NCBI RefSeq assembly: GCF_014873535.1
Contig: NZ_JADBEF010000001.1
Coordinates: 2,170,001 to 2,234,000, forward strand
DNA: 64,000 nucleotides
Reading direction: 5' to 3'
Source: Nonomuraea africana
GTDB lineage: Bacteria; Actinomycetota; Actinomycetes; Streptosporangiales; Streptosporangiaceae
Position 1 is the first letter of the stretch. The number at the start of each line of letters is the position of its first letter. Shown here piece after piece: positions 41,245 to 50,389 of the stretch. The notes beneath the pieces are model-generated. The model was not told where the DNA came from and made no database searches. It was given only the letters and a program-made list of their open reading frames with translations. Both the position numbers and the translations under genes were made by a program.

Positions 41245-42138
41245 TCAGCGGGGCGGTGGGCGGTGCGGGAACCGCAGGTCCGCCCCGGCCGTGAGGCGTA
41301 CCACGGGCAGGCCGGTGCCGGAGTCGAGGACGAGGCGATCGCCGAGCGGCCTGCCGAGCTTGACGGCGGCCTGCGCTAGGCGGAGCACGGCGGGGCAGGG
41401 CCCGCTCCCGGACTCCTCGTAGGCGTCGACCACGACGAGGTCGGCGCTCTCGTGGGCGCGGACCCCGTGGCGTCTGGTGCAGGCGCCGTGCCCGTAACCG
41501 AGGAGCAGTGCGTCCGGCGCCGTCAGGAGGTAGGCCCTCACCTCCTCGGACTCCTCTGGCCTGGCCGTCGGGCGCGGACGGATCGCCGACGGGTCCACCG
41601 CCACTCGCCGGAACGTCCCCTTCACGCCCTTCACCGTGAACTCCCACGCCGGCACCTGGGTGATCCCCCTGCTGGTGCGGAAGGCGACCTCTACCAGGGA
41701 GGCGCCGACGACCCGCAGCGCCCTGCACCCCGTGGCCGGGCATTCCTCGTCGATGAAGTTCGCCGGTCTGCTCAGCTCCGCGAAGGCCGCTGACGCCGAG
41801 ACCAGCGGGACCGTCAGCGTCGAGCCGTCCGCCCACCGCAGCGTCGCGGGGCGCGGCGGGGCGGAGGGCAGCTCGACGTCCGGTTCCCAGACGCCGTTGT
41901 GTGCGCTGAGCCCCGCCCACATGGGGCTCGGCCGGTCAGGCGCGAGGTCGAAGTCCTCGAGCGGCACGAAGCCCTGCCGCCAGTTCCGGTCCGCCGTGGA
42001 GCCTCGCCAGCGCTCCATGACCTCTTCGGCGCGGTCCTCGAACTCGGCGGCGGATCGCCGTCCGTCGAGGAACGCGCAGCCCGAGGTCAGCGGCAGCGCC
42101 GCCAGTAGCAGCGCCAAGGGCCAGACCAGCGTGCGCAT
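41245..42138 (-). CDS. Lipoprotein of unknown function
   Basis: A 297-residue protein with a lipoprotein signal (LVWPLALLLAALPLTSGC, lipid cysteine at residue 21). The exposed part has four more cysteines (ECPATGC, CTRRHG, GPCPAV) that could form disulfides, and strands such as WEFTVKGVKGTFRRVAVD. No known domain is recognised. GAGGAG precedes ATG 42138. It is anchored to the outer face of the membrane. It lies after the amidohydrolase gene on the same strand but 53 bp apart, with its own ribosome site. Confidence 0.75.
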   Translation of the reverse strand: MRTLVWPLALLLAALPLTSGCAFLDGRRSAAEFEDRAEEVMERWRGSTADRNWRQGFVPLEDFDLAPDRPSPMWAGLSAHNGVWEPDVELPSAPPRPATLRWADGSTLTVPLVSASAAFAELSRPANFIDEECPATGCRALRVVGASLVEVAFRTSRGITQVPAWEFTVKGVKGTFRRVAVDPSAIRPRPTARPEESEEVRAYLLTAPDALLLGYGHGACTRRHGVRAHESADLVVVDAYEESGSGPCPAVLRLAQAAVKLGRPLGDRLVLDSGTGLPVVRLTAGADLRFPHRPPPR

Positions 42139-42191
42139 CGCGACTCCTCGGGTGACAGGAGTGATCTTCCCATGGATCCGCCGGTTGGTCG

Positions 42192-43808
42192 TCAGCGCTC
42201 GTGGACGACCTCGCCGCCGACCACCACGAGGTCGGCGCGCACCCCTGGGATCGCCTCCGCCGGGATCGCGAACAGGTCCTCCGACAGGATCGTGAAGTCG
42301 GCCAGCTTGCCCACGCTCAGCGAGCCCCTGTCGTGCTCGCAGAAGTTGGCGTAGGCCGACCCCATCGTGTACGCGCGGATCGCGGTCGCCAGATCCACCG
42401 ACTCCTCCGGCATCCAGGCGGGGCCGCCGGCCAGGCCCTTCCTGGTGACCGCCGTGTAGATGCCGATCATGGGGTCCATCTCGGCCACGTTCCAGTCGCT
42501 GGAGAAGGCCAGGACCGCGCCGGCCGCGTGCAGCGACCGCATCGGCCACGCCTTGGACCAGCGGGACGGCCCGACCGCCTCCGCCCAGTCACGTCCGGGT
42601 CCGGCGATGTCGGGGGAGCAGTGCCTGGGCTGCATGCAGGCGACGACGCCCAGCTCGGCGAAGCGCGGCACGTCGGCGGGGTCGAGGCACTCCACGTGCA
42701 CCACCTGGTGGCGGGCGTCGCGCGGGCCGTTGACGCGCCTGGCGTGCTCGACGGCGTCCAGGACCGTCCTGATGCCCCTGTCGCCCGTCGCGTGCACGAA
42801 CGCCTGGAACCCCGCGGCGTCCAGCGCGGCCAGCAGGCCGGCGAACTCCTCCGGCGGGTAGAAGGTGTCGCCCCGGTGGTCGCCGTGCCCGCAGTACGGC
42901 TCCAGCAGCGCGGCGGTGTGCGGCTCCACCACGTCGTCGATGTAGAGCTTGAGCGGCCCCGCCCGGAGCCACTCGTCGTCGTACTTCGCGGCGGCCCGCG
43001 CGAACTCGGCCAGGTCGGCGGCGCCGGTCCCTCGCGGGTGGAACAGCGCCGCGATGAGGCGGGAGCGCAGCCGTCCCTCGGCCCTGGCGCGCTCGAACAG
43101 GGCCAGGTCGTCCACCGAGTTCTGCGGCTCGACGATGGTCGTGATGCCGTACGCGGTGGCCATGTCGAGGCTGTCGAGCAGGCGGGTGTAGGCCCGCTCT
43201 GGCCCCGCCCACGGCACGCCGAGCTCGGCCATCGCCCGGTGCCCGTCGCGCGAGAGGCCGCGTACGGCGAACTCCGTGACGAAGCCGGTGGGCCGTCCGG
43301 AGTCGTCGACCTGGGCGACGCCGAACGGCAGGTCGGTGTGGTCCTCGTCGATGCCGAGGCGGCGCAGCGCGGCGGTGTTCGCCCACATCGTGTGCACGTC
43401 GTAGCTGAAGACGATCGCGGGCAGGTCGCCGGTGAGCGCGTCGAGAACGGCGGCCGTGGGCAGGCCGGGGATCGCGGAGTAGTCGAAGCCCTCGCACTCG
43501 ATCCAGGTCGCATCGGGATGCGCGGCCCGCCACGCGTCGATCCTGCGGCCGATCTCGGCCAGGTCGGTGGCGCCCGCGAGCTGCACGCAGGCCGCGTCGG
43601 AGCCGAGGCGCACGTGGTTGTGCGCGTCCACGAAGCCGGGCAGCACCAGGCGGCCGCCCGCGTCGATGGTCCGCGCCGCATCGGGCGCGTCGGCGTCCGC
43701 GCCGAGCCAGACGATGCGGCCGTCCTTGACGGCCATCGCCGCCGCCAGGGGAAGGGCGTCGTCGACGGTGTGGATGCGGGCGTTGCGGACGATCAGGTCG
43801 GCGGTCAT
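42192..43808 (-). CDS. Amidohydrolase family protein (YtcJ-like)
   Basis: A 538-residue metal-dependent hydrolase. It starts with the composite domain (ADLIVRNARIHTVDDALPLA), then metal motif GFVDAHNHVRLG near residue 60, HATGDRGIRTVLDA with the later histidine ligand, VHVECL and FSSDWNVAEMDP, the Asp that ends the active site. In the HxH position it reads HNH. It hydrolyses an amide or cyclic urea-like bond in the cytoplasm. It lies 14 bp after the APC permease gene, so importer and hydrolase are probably one catabolic unit controlled by the TetR gene at 45328. Confidence 0.92.
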   Translation of the reverse strand: MTADLIVRNARIHTVDDALPLAAAMAVKDGRIVWLGADADAPDAARTIDAGGRLVLPGFVDAHNHVRLGSDAACVQLAGATDLAEIGRRIDAWRAAHPDATWIECEGFDYSAIPGLPTAAVLDALTGDLPAIVFSYDVHTMWANTAALRRLGIDEDHTDLPFGVAQVDDSGRPTGFVTEFAVRGLSRDGHRAMAELGVPWAGPERAYTRLLDSLDMATAYGITTIVEPQNSVDDLALFERARAEGRLRSRLIAALFHPRGTGAADLAEFARAAAKYDDEWLRAGPLKLYIDDVVEPHTAALLEPYCGHGDHRGDTFYPPEEFAGLLAALDAAGFQAFVHATGDRGIRTVLDAVEHARRVNGPRDARHQVVHVECLDPADVPRFAELGVVACMQPRHCSPDIAGPGRDWAEAVGPSRWSKAWPMRSLHAAGAVLAFSSDWNVAEMDPMIGIYTAVTRKGLAGGPAWMPEESVDLATAIRAYTMGSAYANFCEHDRGSLSVGKLADFTILSEDLFAIPAEAIPGVRADLVVVGGEVVHER

Positions 43809-43822
43809 CAGGAGTGCGTCTC

Positions 43823-45211
43823 TCAGTCCTCGGGAGCGGTGACGATCCAGTGGGTCGCGCGGCGCGGCCACAGGTAGAAGGCGTAGTAGGCGGTGAACAG
43901 CACGACGATCCCAGCCGCGACCAGCAGGTCGGTCGCGCTCTGCTCGAACAGGGCGTAGCCGAGGGCGGCGATCACGACCAGCGGGGGGAGCGGCCACAGC
44001 GGCATCCGCCAGGCGCGCAGCGGCCGGTGCGCCGCCGTACGGGAGCGGAGCGCGGCGGCGGCCAGCAGCAGCGACACGACGGTCACGATCACCGAGGTGA
44101 GACCGAGCAGCTGCTCGATGTCGAGCAGCCAGGCCATCACGGCGCCCGGCACGCCGACGACGAGGGTCGCGATGTACGGCGAGCCCCAGCGCGGGTGGAT
44201 CCGCGTGAGCGCCCTGCTGACCGGCGCGGGCCAGGCGCGGTCGCGGGCGGAGGCGAACACGACGCGGCCGTTCTGCAGCACCATCACCAGGACGGCGTTG
44301 AGGATCGCGATCGCGATGCCCAGGTTGACCGCGGTCGCCACGCCGTCGCCGCCCCATGCTCGCACGTGGTCGGAGAAGGAGCCGTTGACCAGGTCGTCGA
44401 GGGAGCCGACGCCCAGCACGGTGGCGGTCACGGGCACGATGATGATGACGGCGGCCAGGCCGAGCGACCAGAACACGGTGCGGGCGATGTTGCGCCGGGG
44501 GTCCTTAATCTCCTCGGCCAGGTAGGTCGCCGTGCCGAACCCGTTGACGACGAACATCGCGACGGTGAGCCCCGCCATCAGCGCGGCCAGCCCGAACGCC
44601 GACACGCCGCCCTGCCCGTCCGGCACGACGGGCGACACCAGGGTGTCCACGCCGCGCTGGGTGTTGGCGAAGCCGAGGAAGGCGACCACTCCGGCCGCGA
44701 TGACCTCGATGGCCAGGAAGATGCCGGTGATCAGGGCGTTCGACCTGATGTCGAGCACCGCGAAGGCCGTGGCCGCGAGCATCACCACGGCGCCGGCCAG
44801 CGCCCGGTCCACGGCGAACAGGTCGCTCAGGTAGTCGGCCGTGCCGAGGGCGATGATCGGCGGGATCACGATCAGCAGGGTGATGGACAGGGCGAAGGTG
44901 AGCCAGCCGCTCAGCCGGCCGAGCATGGCGGTCACCATGGCGTACTCGCCGCCCGAGCTCGGTTTGAGCGTGCCCAGCTCGGCGTAGCAACAGCCGACCG
45001 CGATCGAGACGGCCACGCCCGCGAGCAGGGTGAGCACCGCGCCGCCGCCCTGGCCCGCGAGCACCTCGGGAACGATGATGAACAGCGAGGACGCGGGCGT
45101 GATGCACGACAGGGTGAGCAGGACCGCGCCGAACAGACCGAGCACCCTGGACAGTGACGGCGGGGCGGACGGGGCGGGCGCGGCGGGGGGCGCGGTTTTC
45201 GGCTGGATCAT
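43823..45211 (-). CDS. APC family amino acid/amine permease
   Basis: A 462-residue transporter with about twelve helices. The first helix carries the unwound substrate motif LLTLSCITPASSLFI, then AELGTLKPSSGGEYAMV, the classic APC loop. Members import amino acids or amines with protons. ATG 45211 follows AGGAG by 6 bp. Its upstream region has two palindromes with TTGAATG half-sites, next to the divergent TetR gene. It is cotranscribed with the amidohydrolase. Confidence 0.92.
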   Translation of the reverse strand: MIQPKTAPPAAPAPSAPPSLSRVLGLFGAVLLTLSCITPASSLFIIVPEVLAGQGGGAVLTLLAGVAVSIAVGCCYAELGTLKPSSGGEYAMVTAMLGRLSGWLTFALSITLLIVIPPIIALGTADYLSDLFAVDRALAGAVVMLAATAFAVLDIRSNALITGIFLAIEVIAAGVVAFLGFANTQRGVDTLVSPVVPDGQGGVSAFGLAALMAGLTVAMFVVNGFGTATYLAEEIKDPRRNIARTVFWSLGLAAVIIIVPVTATVLGVGSLDDLVNGSFSDHVRAWGGDGVATAVNLGIAIAILNAVLVMVLQNGRVVFASARDRAWPAPVSRALTRIHPRWGSPYIATLVVGVPGAVMAWLLDIEQLLGLTSVIVTVVSLLLAAAALRSRTAAHRPLRAWRMPLWPLPPLVVIAALGYALFEQSATDLLVAAGIVVLFTAYYAFYLWPRRATHWIVTAPED

Positions 45212-45231
45212 CGAGACTCCTTGGAACGGTC

Positions 45232-45268
45232 TTGAATGCCGTTCAAAGTTTTTGAATGACATTCAAAA
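45232..45268. promoter_or_regulatory. Two palindromic operators for the TetR regulator at 45328
   Basis: TTGAATGCCGTTCAA (45232-45246) and TTTTGAATG-A-CATTCAAAA (45250-45268, perfect 9+1+9) share the TTGAATG half-site and sit between the APC permease and TetR genes. They probably repress both directions. Confidence 0.75.
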
Positions 45269-45327
45269 TGCCCTGTCGTACTGTTGTCCGTCAAGACACG
45301 TCATCGACCGTTATCGCAAGGTGAGCA

Positions 45328-45927
45328 ATGGCACGGGAGCGTCGCCGGCTGGATCGCCCGCGGGAGCAGATGCTGGAGGCGGCGATGGCCGCGATCACCG
45401 AGAACGGCCTGGCCGAGCTCACGATGGCCGGACTCGCGAGGCGGCTGGGCACCAGCGGGGGCCACATCCTCTACTACTTCGGCAGCAAGGATCAGGTGCT
45501 GCTGGAAACACTGCGCTGGAGCGAGGACCGGCTCGCGCCCAGGCGGCGCGAGCTCGTCGGGCGCGCCGCCCCGGCGCGCGAGCGGCTGGCCGCGTACGTG
45601 GATCTCTACCTGCCGACGGGCGCCGCCGACCCGCGCTGGCTGCTCTGGGTCGACGTGTGGAGCCGCACGATCGCGGTGCCGGAGCTGCGCGAGACCCAGG
45701 CCGAGCTGGACCACGGCTGGCACCTGGACCTGGTGCGGCTGGTGGAGGACGGCGTGGGCGCGGGCGAGTTCGCCCCGACCGACACCGGCGCCTTCTCGGT
45801 ACGGCTGCGCGCGATGCTCGACGGCTTCGCCACCCAGATCGTCATCGGCGTGCCCGGCGTCGACAGGGACTCCTTCGCGGGACACGCCATGGGCTACGCG
45901 GACCAGACCCTATCGATCGATAGTTAA
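45328..45927 (+). CDS. TetR/AcrR family transcriptional regulator
   Basis: A 199-residue repressor: HTH at about residues 32-55 (TMAGLARRLGTSGGHILYYFGSKDQ), ligand domain from 70 on with WLLWVDVWSRTIAVPELRE, typical of the BetI-like subgroup. AAGGTGAGC lies before ATG 45328. It is divergent from the permease / amidohydrolase operon, with TTGAATG palindromes between. BetI-like members often respond to amines or choline-type compounds, which would suit the region. A CTATC-type operator of another TetR overlaps its last codons. Confidence 0.92.
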   Translation: MARERRRLDRPREQMLEAAMAAITENGLAELTMAGLARRLGTSGGHILYYFGSKDQVLLETLRWSEDRLAPRRRELVGRAAPARERLAAYVDLYLPTGAADPRWLLWVDVWSRTIAVPELRETQAELDHGWHLDLVRLVEDGVGAGEFAPTDTGAFSVRLRAMLDGFATQIVIGVPGVDRDSFAGHAMGYADQTLSIDS

Positions 45928-45984
45928 ATTCGCCCCGGCCCCTTGTGTCGGCTCGCGCGCGTCCGCCAAGCTATCAATCGATAG
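45910..45984. promoter_or_regulatory. Two CTATC-N4-GATAG operators before the aminotransferase operon
   Basis: CTATCGATCGATAG (45910-45923) and CTATCAATCGATAG (45971-45984), centres 61 bp apart. The second is identical to the site at 51159-51172 before the MFS gene. They probably bind the TetR protein encoded at 50382-51077. Confidence 0.75.
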
Positions 45985-46008
45985 TTTCCGGACGTGAAGG
46001 GGACAGCC

Positions 46009-47394
46009 ATGACGCACGCCGCAGTGCGGCACACCCGAGACCTCGACGCGCTCGACTCGCTGATCACTCGGCAGGAGAGCCTCCTCGTCTCACGGATGAG
46101 CCGCTCCCTGGAGTTGCGCGAGAGCGCGCGGGAGACCCTGGCAGGCGGCGTGGCCTCCTCCTGGCAGGACACCGTCCCCGGCGCCATCTGGATCGAGTAC
46201 GGCCAGGCCCAGCGCATCCGCGACGTCGACGGCAACGACTACGTCGACATGCACGGCGGCTTCGGCGTCGGCCTGGCCGGACACGCCCACCCCGCCGTCG
46301 TCGAGGCGCTGACCGGCAGGGCGCGCCTCGGCACGCACTTCGGCCAGCCGACCGAGGACCTCATCGCCGTCTCCAGGCTGCTGCGCGAGCGCTTCGGCCT
46401 GCCGGTCTGGCGGTTCGGCAACTCCGGCACCGAGGCCACCATGGACGCCGTCCACCTCATGCGCGTCGCCACGGGCCGCAAAAAGATCATCAAGGTGGAA
46501 GGCTCCTACCACGGCCACCACGACTCGGTGCAGGTCTCCACCTACTCCGCCGACGGCGACATCGGCCCCGACGACGCGCCCCGCTCGGTGGCCTTCGGCC
46601 CCGCCTACCCCAGCGAGGTGGTCGAGCTGACGCTCGTGGTGCCGTTCGGCGACCTCGAAGCCGTGCGCCGGGTGCTGGAGGCCCACGCGGGACAGGTCGC
46701 CGGCATGATCATCGAGCCGATCATGATGAACATCGGCATGATCACCGCGGACGAGGGCTACCACGCCGAGCTCAAGGCGCTGCTCCACTCGCACGGCGCC
46801 TACCTCGCCTACGACGAGGTCAAGACGGGGCTGGCGGTCGCGCCCGGCGGGGCGACCGAGCTGTACGGCGTCACGCCCGACATCGTCTGCCTGGCCAAGG
46901 CGCTGGGCGGCGGCGTCCCCTGCGGCGCGATCGGCGCCACGGCCGAGCTCATGGAGCTGGTCGCCGACAACACCTACCAGCAGGTCGGCACGTTCAACGG
47001 CAACCCCCTCACCATGGCCGCGGTGCGCGCCGTGCTCACCGAGGTGCTCACCCCCGCCGCCTACGCCCACCTCGACGCGATGCGCGCGCACATGGCCGAC
47101 GGCGTCACCGAGCTGATGGCCCGCTACGAGATCCCCGGCTACGTCGCGTCGGCGGGCGCGAAGGGCTCGGTGATCTTCACCGACCGGCTGCGGAACTACC
47201 GTGACTTCCTGCGCTACGCCGACCAGTGGGGCCACGCCCACTGGCTCTACCAGATCAACGGCGGGATCTTCCTGCCGCCGTGGGGCAAGACGGAGCAGTT
47301 CACGCTCTCCGTCCAGCACACCATGGACGACGCGCGGCGCTTCGTGGCCAACTTCGAGACCCTCTGCAGGGCCGTCCGCGGGGAGAGCCGATGA
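46009..47394 (+). CDS. Class III PLP-dependent aminotransferase (GSA-aminomutase-like)
   Basis: A 461-residue enzyme. It has PGAIWIEYGQAQRIRDVDGNDYVDMHGGFG (in part), the phosphate-binding NSGTEATMDAV near residue 135, the cofactor-ring Asp in AYLAYDEVKTGL and the Schiff-base Lys in VCLAKALGGGVPCG. It resembles glutamate-1-semialdehyde aminomutases, but no heme genes are near, so it more likely transaminates an omega-amino or beta-amino substrate. ATG 46009 is chosen because AAGGGGA lies 6 bp ahead. It opens an operon with the aldehyde dehydrogenase (4-bp overlap), acyl-CoA dehydrogenase and a ligase remnant, and has two CTATC operators ahead. Confidence 0.92.
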   Translation: MTHAAVRHTRDLDALDSLITRQESLLVSRMSRSLELRESARETLAGGVASSWQDTVPGAIWIEYGQAQRIRDVDGNDYVDMHGGFGVGLAGHAHPAVVEALTGRARLGTHFGQPTEDLIAVSRLLRERFGLPVWRFGNSGTEATMDAVHLMRVATGRKKIIKVEGSYHGHHDSVQVSTYSADGDIGPDDAPRSVAFGPAYPSEVVELTLVVPFGDLEAVRRVLEAHAGQVAGMIIEPIMMNIGMITADEGYHAELKALLHSHGAYLAYDEVKTGLAVAPGGATELYGVTPDIVCLAKALGGGVPCGAIGATAELMELVADNTYQQVGTFNGNPLTMAAVRAVLTEVLTPAAYAHLDAMRAHMADGVTELMARYEIPGYVASAGAKGSVIFTDRLRNYRDFLRYADQWGHAHWLYQINGGIFLPPWGKTEQFTLSVQHTMDDARRFVANFETLCRAVRGESR

Positions 47395-48776
47395 CGGCCG
47401 ACCTCGTGGTCGATCCCGCGACGGGGGAGCCGATCGCGGAGGTGGCGCGGGCCGCGCGGGACGAGCTGGAGCGGGCGGTCGCGGGCGCCCGCGCCGCCTT
47501 CGACGGATGGCGGCGGACCACCCCGGCCGAGCGCTCGGACGCGCTGCACGCCATGGCCGACCTGGTCGCCGGCCACGCAGGCGAGCTGGCCGAGCTGGAG
47601 TCGCGCAACGTCGGCAAGCCCATGGCGGGCGCCCCTGGAGAGATCGCCTACTGCGCCGACAACCTGCGCTTCCTGGCCGGGGCCGCCCGCACCGCCGAGG
47701 GCAGGGCCGCCGCGGAGTACCTGCCGGGCGCCACGTCGATGATCCGCCGCGAGCCCGTGGGTGTGGTCGCCGGCATCGCGCCGTGGAACTACCCGCTCAT
47801 GATGGCCGTGTGGAAGATGGCCCCGGCCGTCGCGGCGGGCTGCGCGGTCGTGCTCAAGCCGTCCAGGCAGACGCCGCTGACCACGCTGCGTCTGGCCGAG
47901 CTCGCGTCGCGGGTGCTGCCCGAGGGCGTCTTCACCGTCGTCACCGGCGGTAGGGCGGCGGGGGCGGTCCTGTCCTCGCATCCCGGGGTGGACATGGTCT
48001 CGGTCACCGGCTCCACGGTCACCGGCAGGGCCGTCGCCGCCGCGGCGGCCGGCACCGTGAAGCGGCTCCACCTGGAGCTCGGCGGCAAGGCCCCCGTCGT
48101 GGTCTTCCCCGACGCCGACGTGGACCGGCTGGCCGCGAGCCTGCGGGTGGCCGCGTTCGCCAACTCGGGACAGGACTGCACGGCGGCCACCCGCGTGATC
48201 GTGGTGGGCGAGCGCTTCGACGAGGTCGCCTCGGCACTGGCCGAGACCGCCCGCTCGCTGCGCGTCGGCCCGTCCGCCGACCCCGCGACGGAGATGGGCC
48301 CGCTGGTCACCCGCGAGCACCGCGACAGGGTGGCAGCCTACGTCGGCGCCGCCGTGGCGGCGGGCGCCAGGGTCCTGACAGGTGGGACGGTGCCCGAAGG
48401 TCCTGGCGCCTACTACCTGCCTACAGTCCTGACCGGGGTGGAGCAGCGCTCCCCGATCGTCCAGGAGGAGGTCTTCGGCCCCGTGCTCACCGTGCAGCGG
48501 GCGGGCTCGGACGAGGAGGCCCTCGCGATGGCGGCGGACGTGCCGTACGGCCTGGCCGCCAGCGTCTGGACGGGCGACGTCGGCAGGGCGATGCGCGCCG
48601 CCGCCGAGCTGCGCTACGGGGCGGTCTGGGTGAACGACCACATGACCGCCGCCTCCGAGCTGCCGCACGGCGGCTTCGGCCAGTCCGGCTACGGCAAGGA
48701 CATGTCGGCGTACGCGCTGGACCACTACGCCGAGCCCAAGCAGGTCACGATCCGATGGTCGGAGGAGAGCGGATGA
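47391..48776 (+). CDS. Aldehyde dehydrogenase (aminobutyraldehyde dehydrogenase-like)
   Basis: A 461-residue NAD(P)-dependent enzyme: N in IAPWNYPLMMAVWK, cofactor strand VVLKPSRQTPLTT, SVTGSTVTGRAV, catalytic Glu in LHLELGGKAP and catalytic Cys in FANSGQDCTAATRV. It resembles PatD-type gamma-aminobutyraldehyde dehydrogenases. It would oxidise the semialdehyde left by the aminotransferase. ATG 47391 overlaps that gene's stop by 4 bp and has GGGGAGAG ahead, so the two are made together. Confidence 0.94.
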   Translation: MTADLVVDPATGEPIAEVARAARDELERAVAGARAAFDGWRRTTPAERSDALHAMADLVAGHAGELAELESRNVGKPMAGAPGEIAYCADNLRFLAGAARTAEGRAAAEYLPGATSMIRREPVGVVAGIAPWNYPLMMAVWKMAPAVAAGCAVVLKPSRQTPLTTLRLAELASRVLPEGVFTVVTGGRAAGAVLSSHPGVDMVSVTGSTVTGRAVAAAAAGTVKRLHLELGGKAPVVVFPDADVDRLAASLRVAAFANSGQDCTAATRVIVVGERFDEVASALAETARSLRVGPSADPATEMGPLVTREHRDRVAAYVGAAVAAGARVLTGGTVPEGPGAYYLPTVLTGVEQRSPIVQEEVFGPVLTVQRAGSDEEALAMAADVPYGLAASVWTGDVGRAMRAAAELRYGAVWVNDHMTAASELPHGGFGQSGYGKDMSAYALDHYAEPKQVTIRWSEESG

Positions 48777-49936
48777 CGCGCGAGGTGCGCGGCGGCCACG
48801 CGATGACGGAGGAGCAGGCCGAGTTCGTCAGGCTGGCGCGGGACTTCGCCGCCGCCGAGATCAGGCCGAGGGCGCGTGAGGTCGACGAGGCCGACCACGC
48901 GCTTCCGGCAGAGATCTGGGAGAAGGCCGCGGCCGTCGGCCTGACCTCCTTCATGATCCCCGAGGAGTACGGCGGCGGCGGGGTGACCGACCTGGTCACC
49001 CAGTGCCTGGTGCAGGAGGAGCTGTGCCACGGTGACATCTCCCTCGGCAACCTGACCACCTCGGCGGGCTTCTTCGCCGCTCCCGTGCTGGAGCTCGGCA
49101 CCGAGGAGCAGAAGCGGCGCTTCCTCACCCCGCTCTGCTCCGGCGTCCCGCCGCTGACGGCCCTCGCGGTCACCGAGCCGGGGGTCGGATCGGACGCCGC
49201 CGCGCTGACCACGCGTGCCGTCCACGACGGCGACTCCTACGTGCTCAACGGCCAGAAGGCGTGGATCTCCAACGGCCCCTTCGCCGACCTCTTCGTGATC
49301 TTCGCGACGGTCGCGCCCGGCACCAGGTCGAAAGGGATCACCGCCTTCGTGGTCCCGCGCGACGCGGCAGGGCTGACGATCGGCCGTCCCATGCCGAAGA
49401 CGGGCCAGCGCGGCATCGCCTGCGCCGAGCTCTTCCTCGAGGACGTCAGGGTCCCGGTGGCCGACCGGCTGGGGGAGGAGGGCCAGGGCTTCCGCGGCCT
49501 GATGCGCACCTTCGACGCCTCGCGCGTCCTCATCGGCGCGGCCTGCACCGGCCTCTCGCGCGCCGCGCTCGACGCCACGCTGGCCTACGCGCGCGAGCGC
49601 GAGCAGTTCGGTATGAAGATCATCGAGCATCAGGCGGTCGCGTTCAGGCTCGCCGACATGGCCGTCAAGGTCGACGTGTCGCACCTGGTGACGATGCGCG
49701 CGGCCCGGCTGTTCGACGCGGGGGAGAGCATCACGCAGGAGGCGGCCGTCGCCAAGCTGACCGCGTCCGAGAACGCCATGTGGTGCGCGTGGGCGGCGGT
49801 GCAGACACACGGCGGCTGGGGGTACTCCCGCGAATACCTGGTGGAGAAGTGGATGCGCGACGCGAAGCTTGAGGAGATCGAGGAAGGCACCTCCGACATC
49901 CAGCGGCTGATCATCTCCAGGTCCCTCAGGTCATGA
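48773..49936 (+). CDS. Acyl-CoA dehydrogenase
   Basis: A 387-residue FAD enzyme. TALAVTEPGVGSDAAAL and KAWISNGPFADL hold the flavin contacts; the catalytic base is the Glu of EEIEEGTSDIQRL near residue 373, the position of medium- and short-chain enzymes; THGGWGYSREY is the usual late helix. It oxidises an acyl-CoA to the enoyl-CoA. ATG 48773 overlaps the aldehyde dehydrogenase stop (ATGA). Together the operon would run amine or amino acid, semialdehyde, acid, acyl-CoA, enoyl-CoA, with the CoA ligase encoded by the now broken next gene. Confidence 0.94.
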   Translation: MTREVRGGHAMTEEQAEFVRLARDFAAAEIRPRAREVDEADHALPAEIWEKAAAVGLTSFMIPEEYGGGGVTDLVTQCLVQEELCHGDISLGNLTTSAGFFAAPVLELGTEEQKRRFLTPLCSGVPPLTALAVTEPGVGSDAAALTTRAVHDGDSYVLNGQKAWISNGPFADLFVIFATVAPGTRSKGITAFVVPRDAAGLTIGRPMPKTGQRGIACAELFLEDVRVPVADRLGEEGQGFRGLMRTFDASRVLIGAACTGLSRAALDATLAYAREREQFGMKIIEHQAVAFRLADMAVKVDVSHLVTMRAARLFDAGESITQEAAVAKLTASENAMWCAWAAVQTHGGWGYSREYLVEKWMRDAKLEEIEEGTSDIQRLIISRSLRS

Positions 49937-50389
49937 CCGGGCTGCGGGTGTTCGCCGATCCCGGCTCGGTGGCGGTGGTCGGCGCGTCGGCCGACCGGGC
50001 CAAGTGGGGGTACTGGCTGGCGCGAGGAGCGATGAAGGGCGCCCACCGGCGCGAGGTCCACCTGGTCGGACGGCAGGGCGCGATCGTCGAGGGGGTGTCG
50101 TGCGTCTCCTCGCTCCACGACCTGCCGCGGGCGCCTCGCGCCCGTCACCACGCGGGCGGCCATGGAGATGCTTCGCGGCCTGCGCTGCCACCGGCTGCTG
50201 ACCGGCTGGAGAGGCGGCCCGCCGCTGGCGGTCGGCGCGCTGGCCGAGGTGCTCGTGGCGGTCTCCCGCCTGCTGTCCGACCGGCCCGACGTCGCCGAGG
50301 TGGAGGTCAACCCGGTCAGAGTGGGCGTCGAGGGGGTGCTCGCGGTCGACGCCCTGGTCGGCTACGCCGACTCGCCCGGGCTCAGGTAG
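49933..50389 (+). pseudogene. Remnant of an NDP-forming acyl-CoA synthetase with a large internal deletion
   Basis: ATG 49933 overlaps the acyl-CoA dehydrogenase stop. About 65 codons encode the CoA-binding start (FADPGSVAVVGASADRAKWGYWLARGAMKG). Near 50130 the frame changes and the last about 80 codons of an ATP-grasp domain follow (GRLAPVTTRAAMEMLRGLRCHRLLTGWRGG, then VAEVEVNPVRVGVEGVLAVDALV, read in pieces). Full-length acetate-CoA ligase-type proteins have about 700 residues, so some 550 are missing. The two ends are clean and well preserved. The operon has lost its own CoA ligase. The 3' end overlaps the convergent TetR gene. Confidence 0.8.

Noticed and set aside
46009..47394. hemL (glutamate-1-semialdehyde aminomutase for heme)
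   Set aside because: Catabolic neighbours, a TetR operator and no heme genes nearby argue for a catabolic class III aminotransferase.
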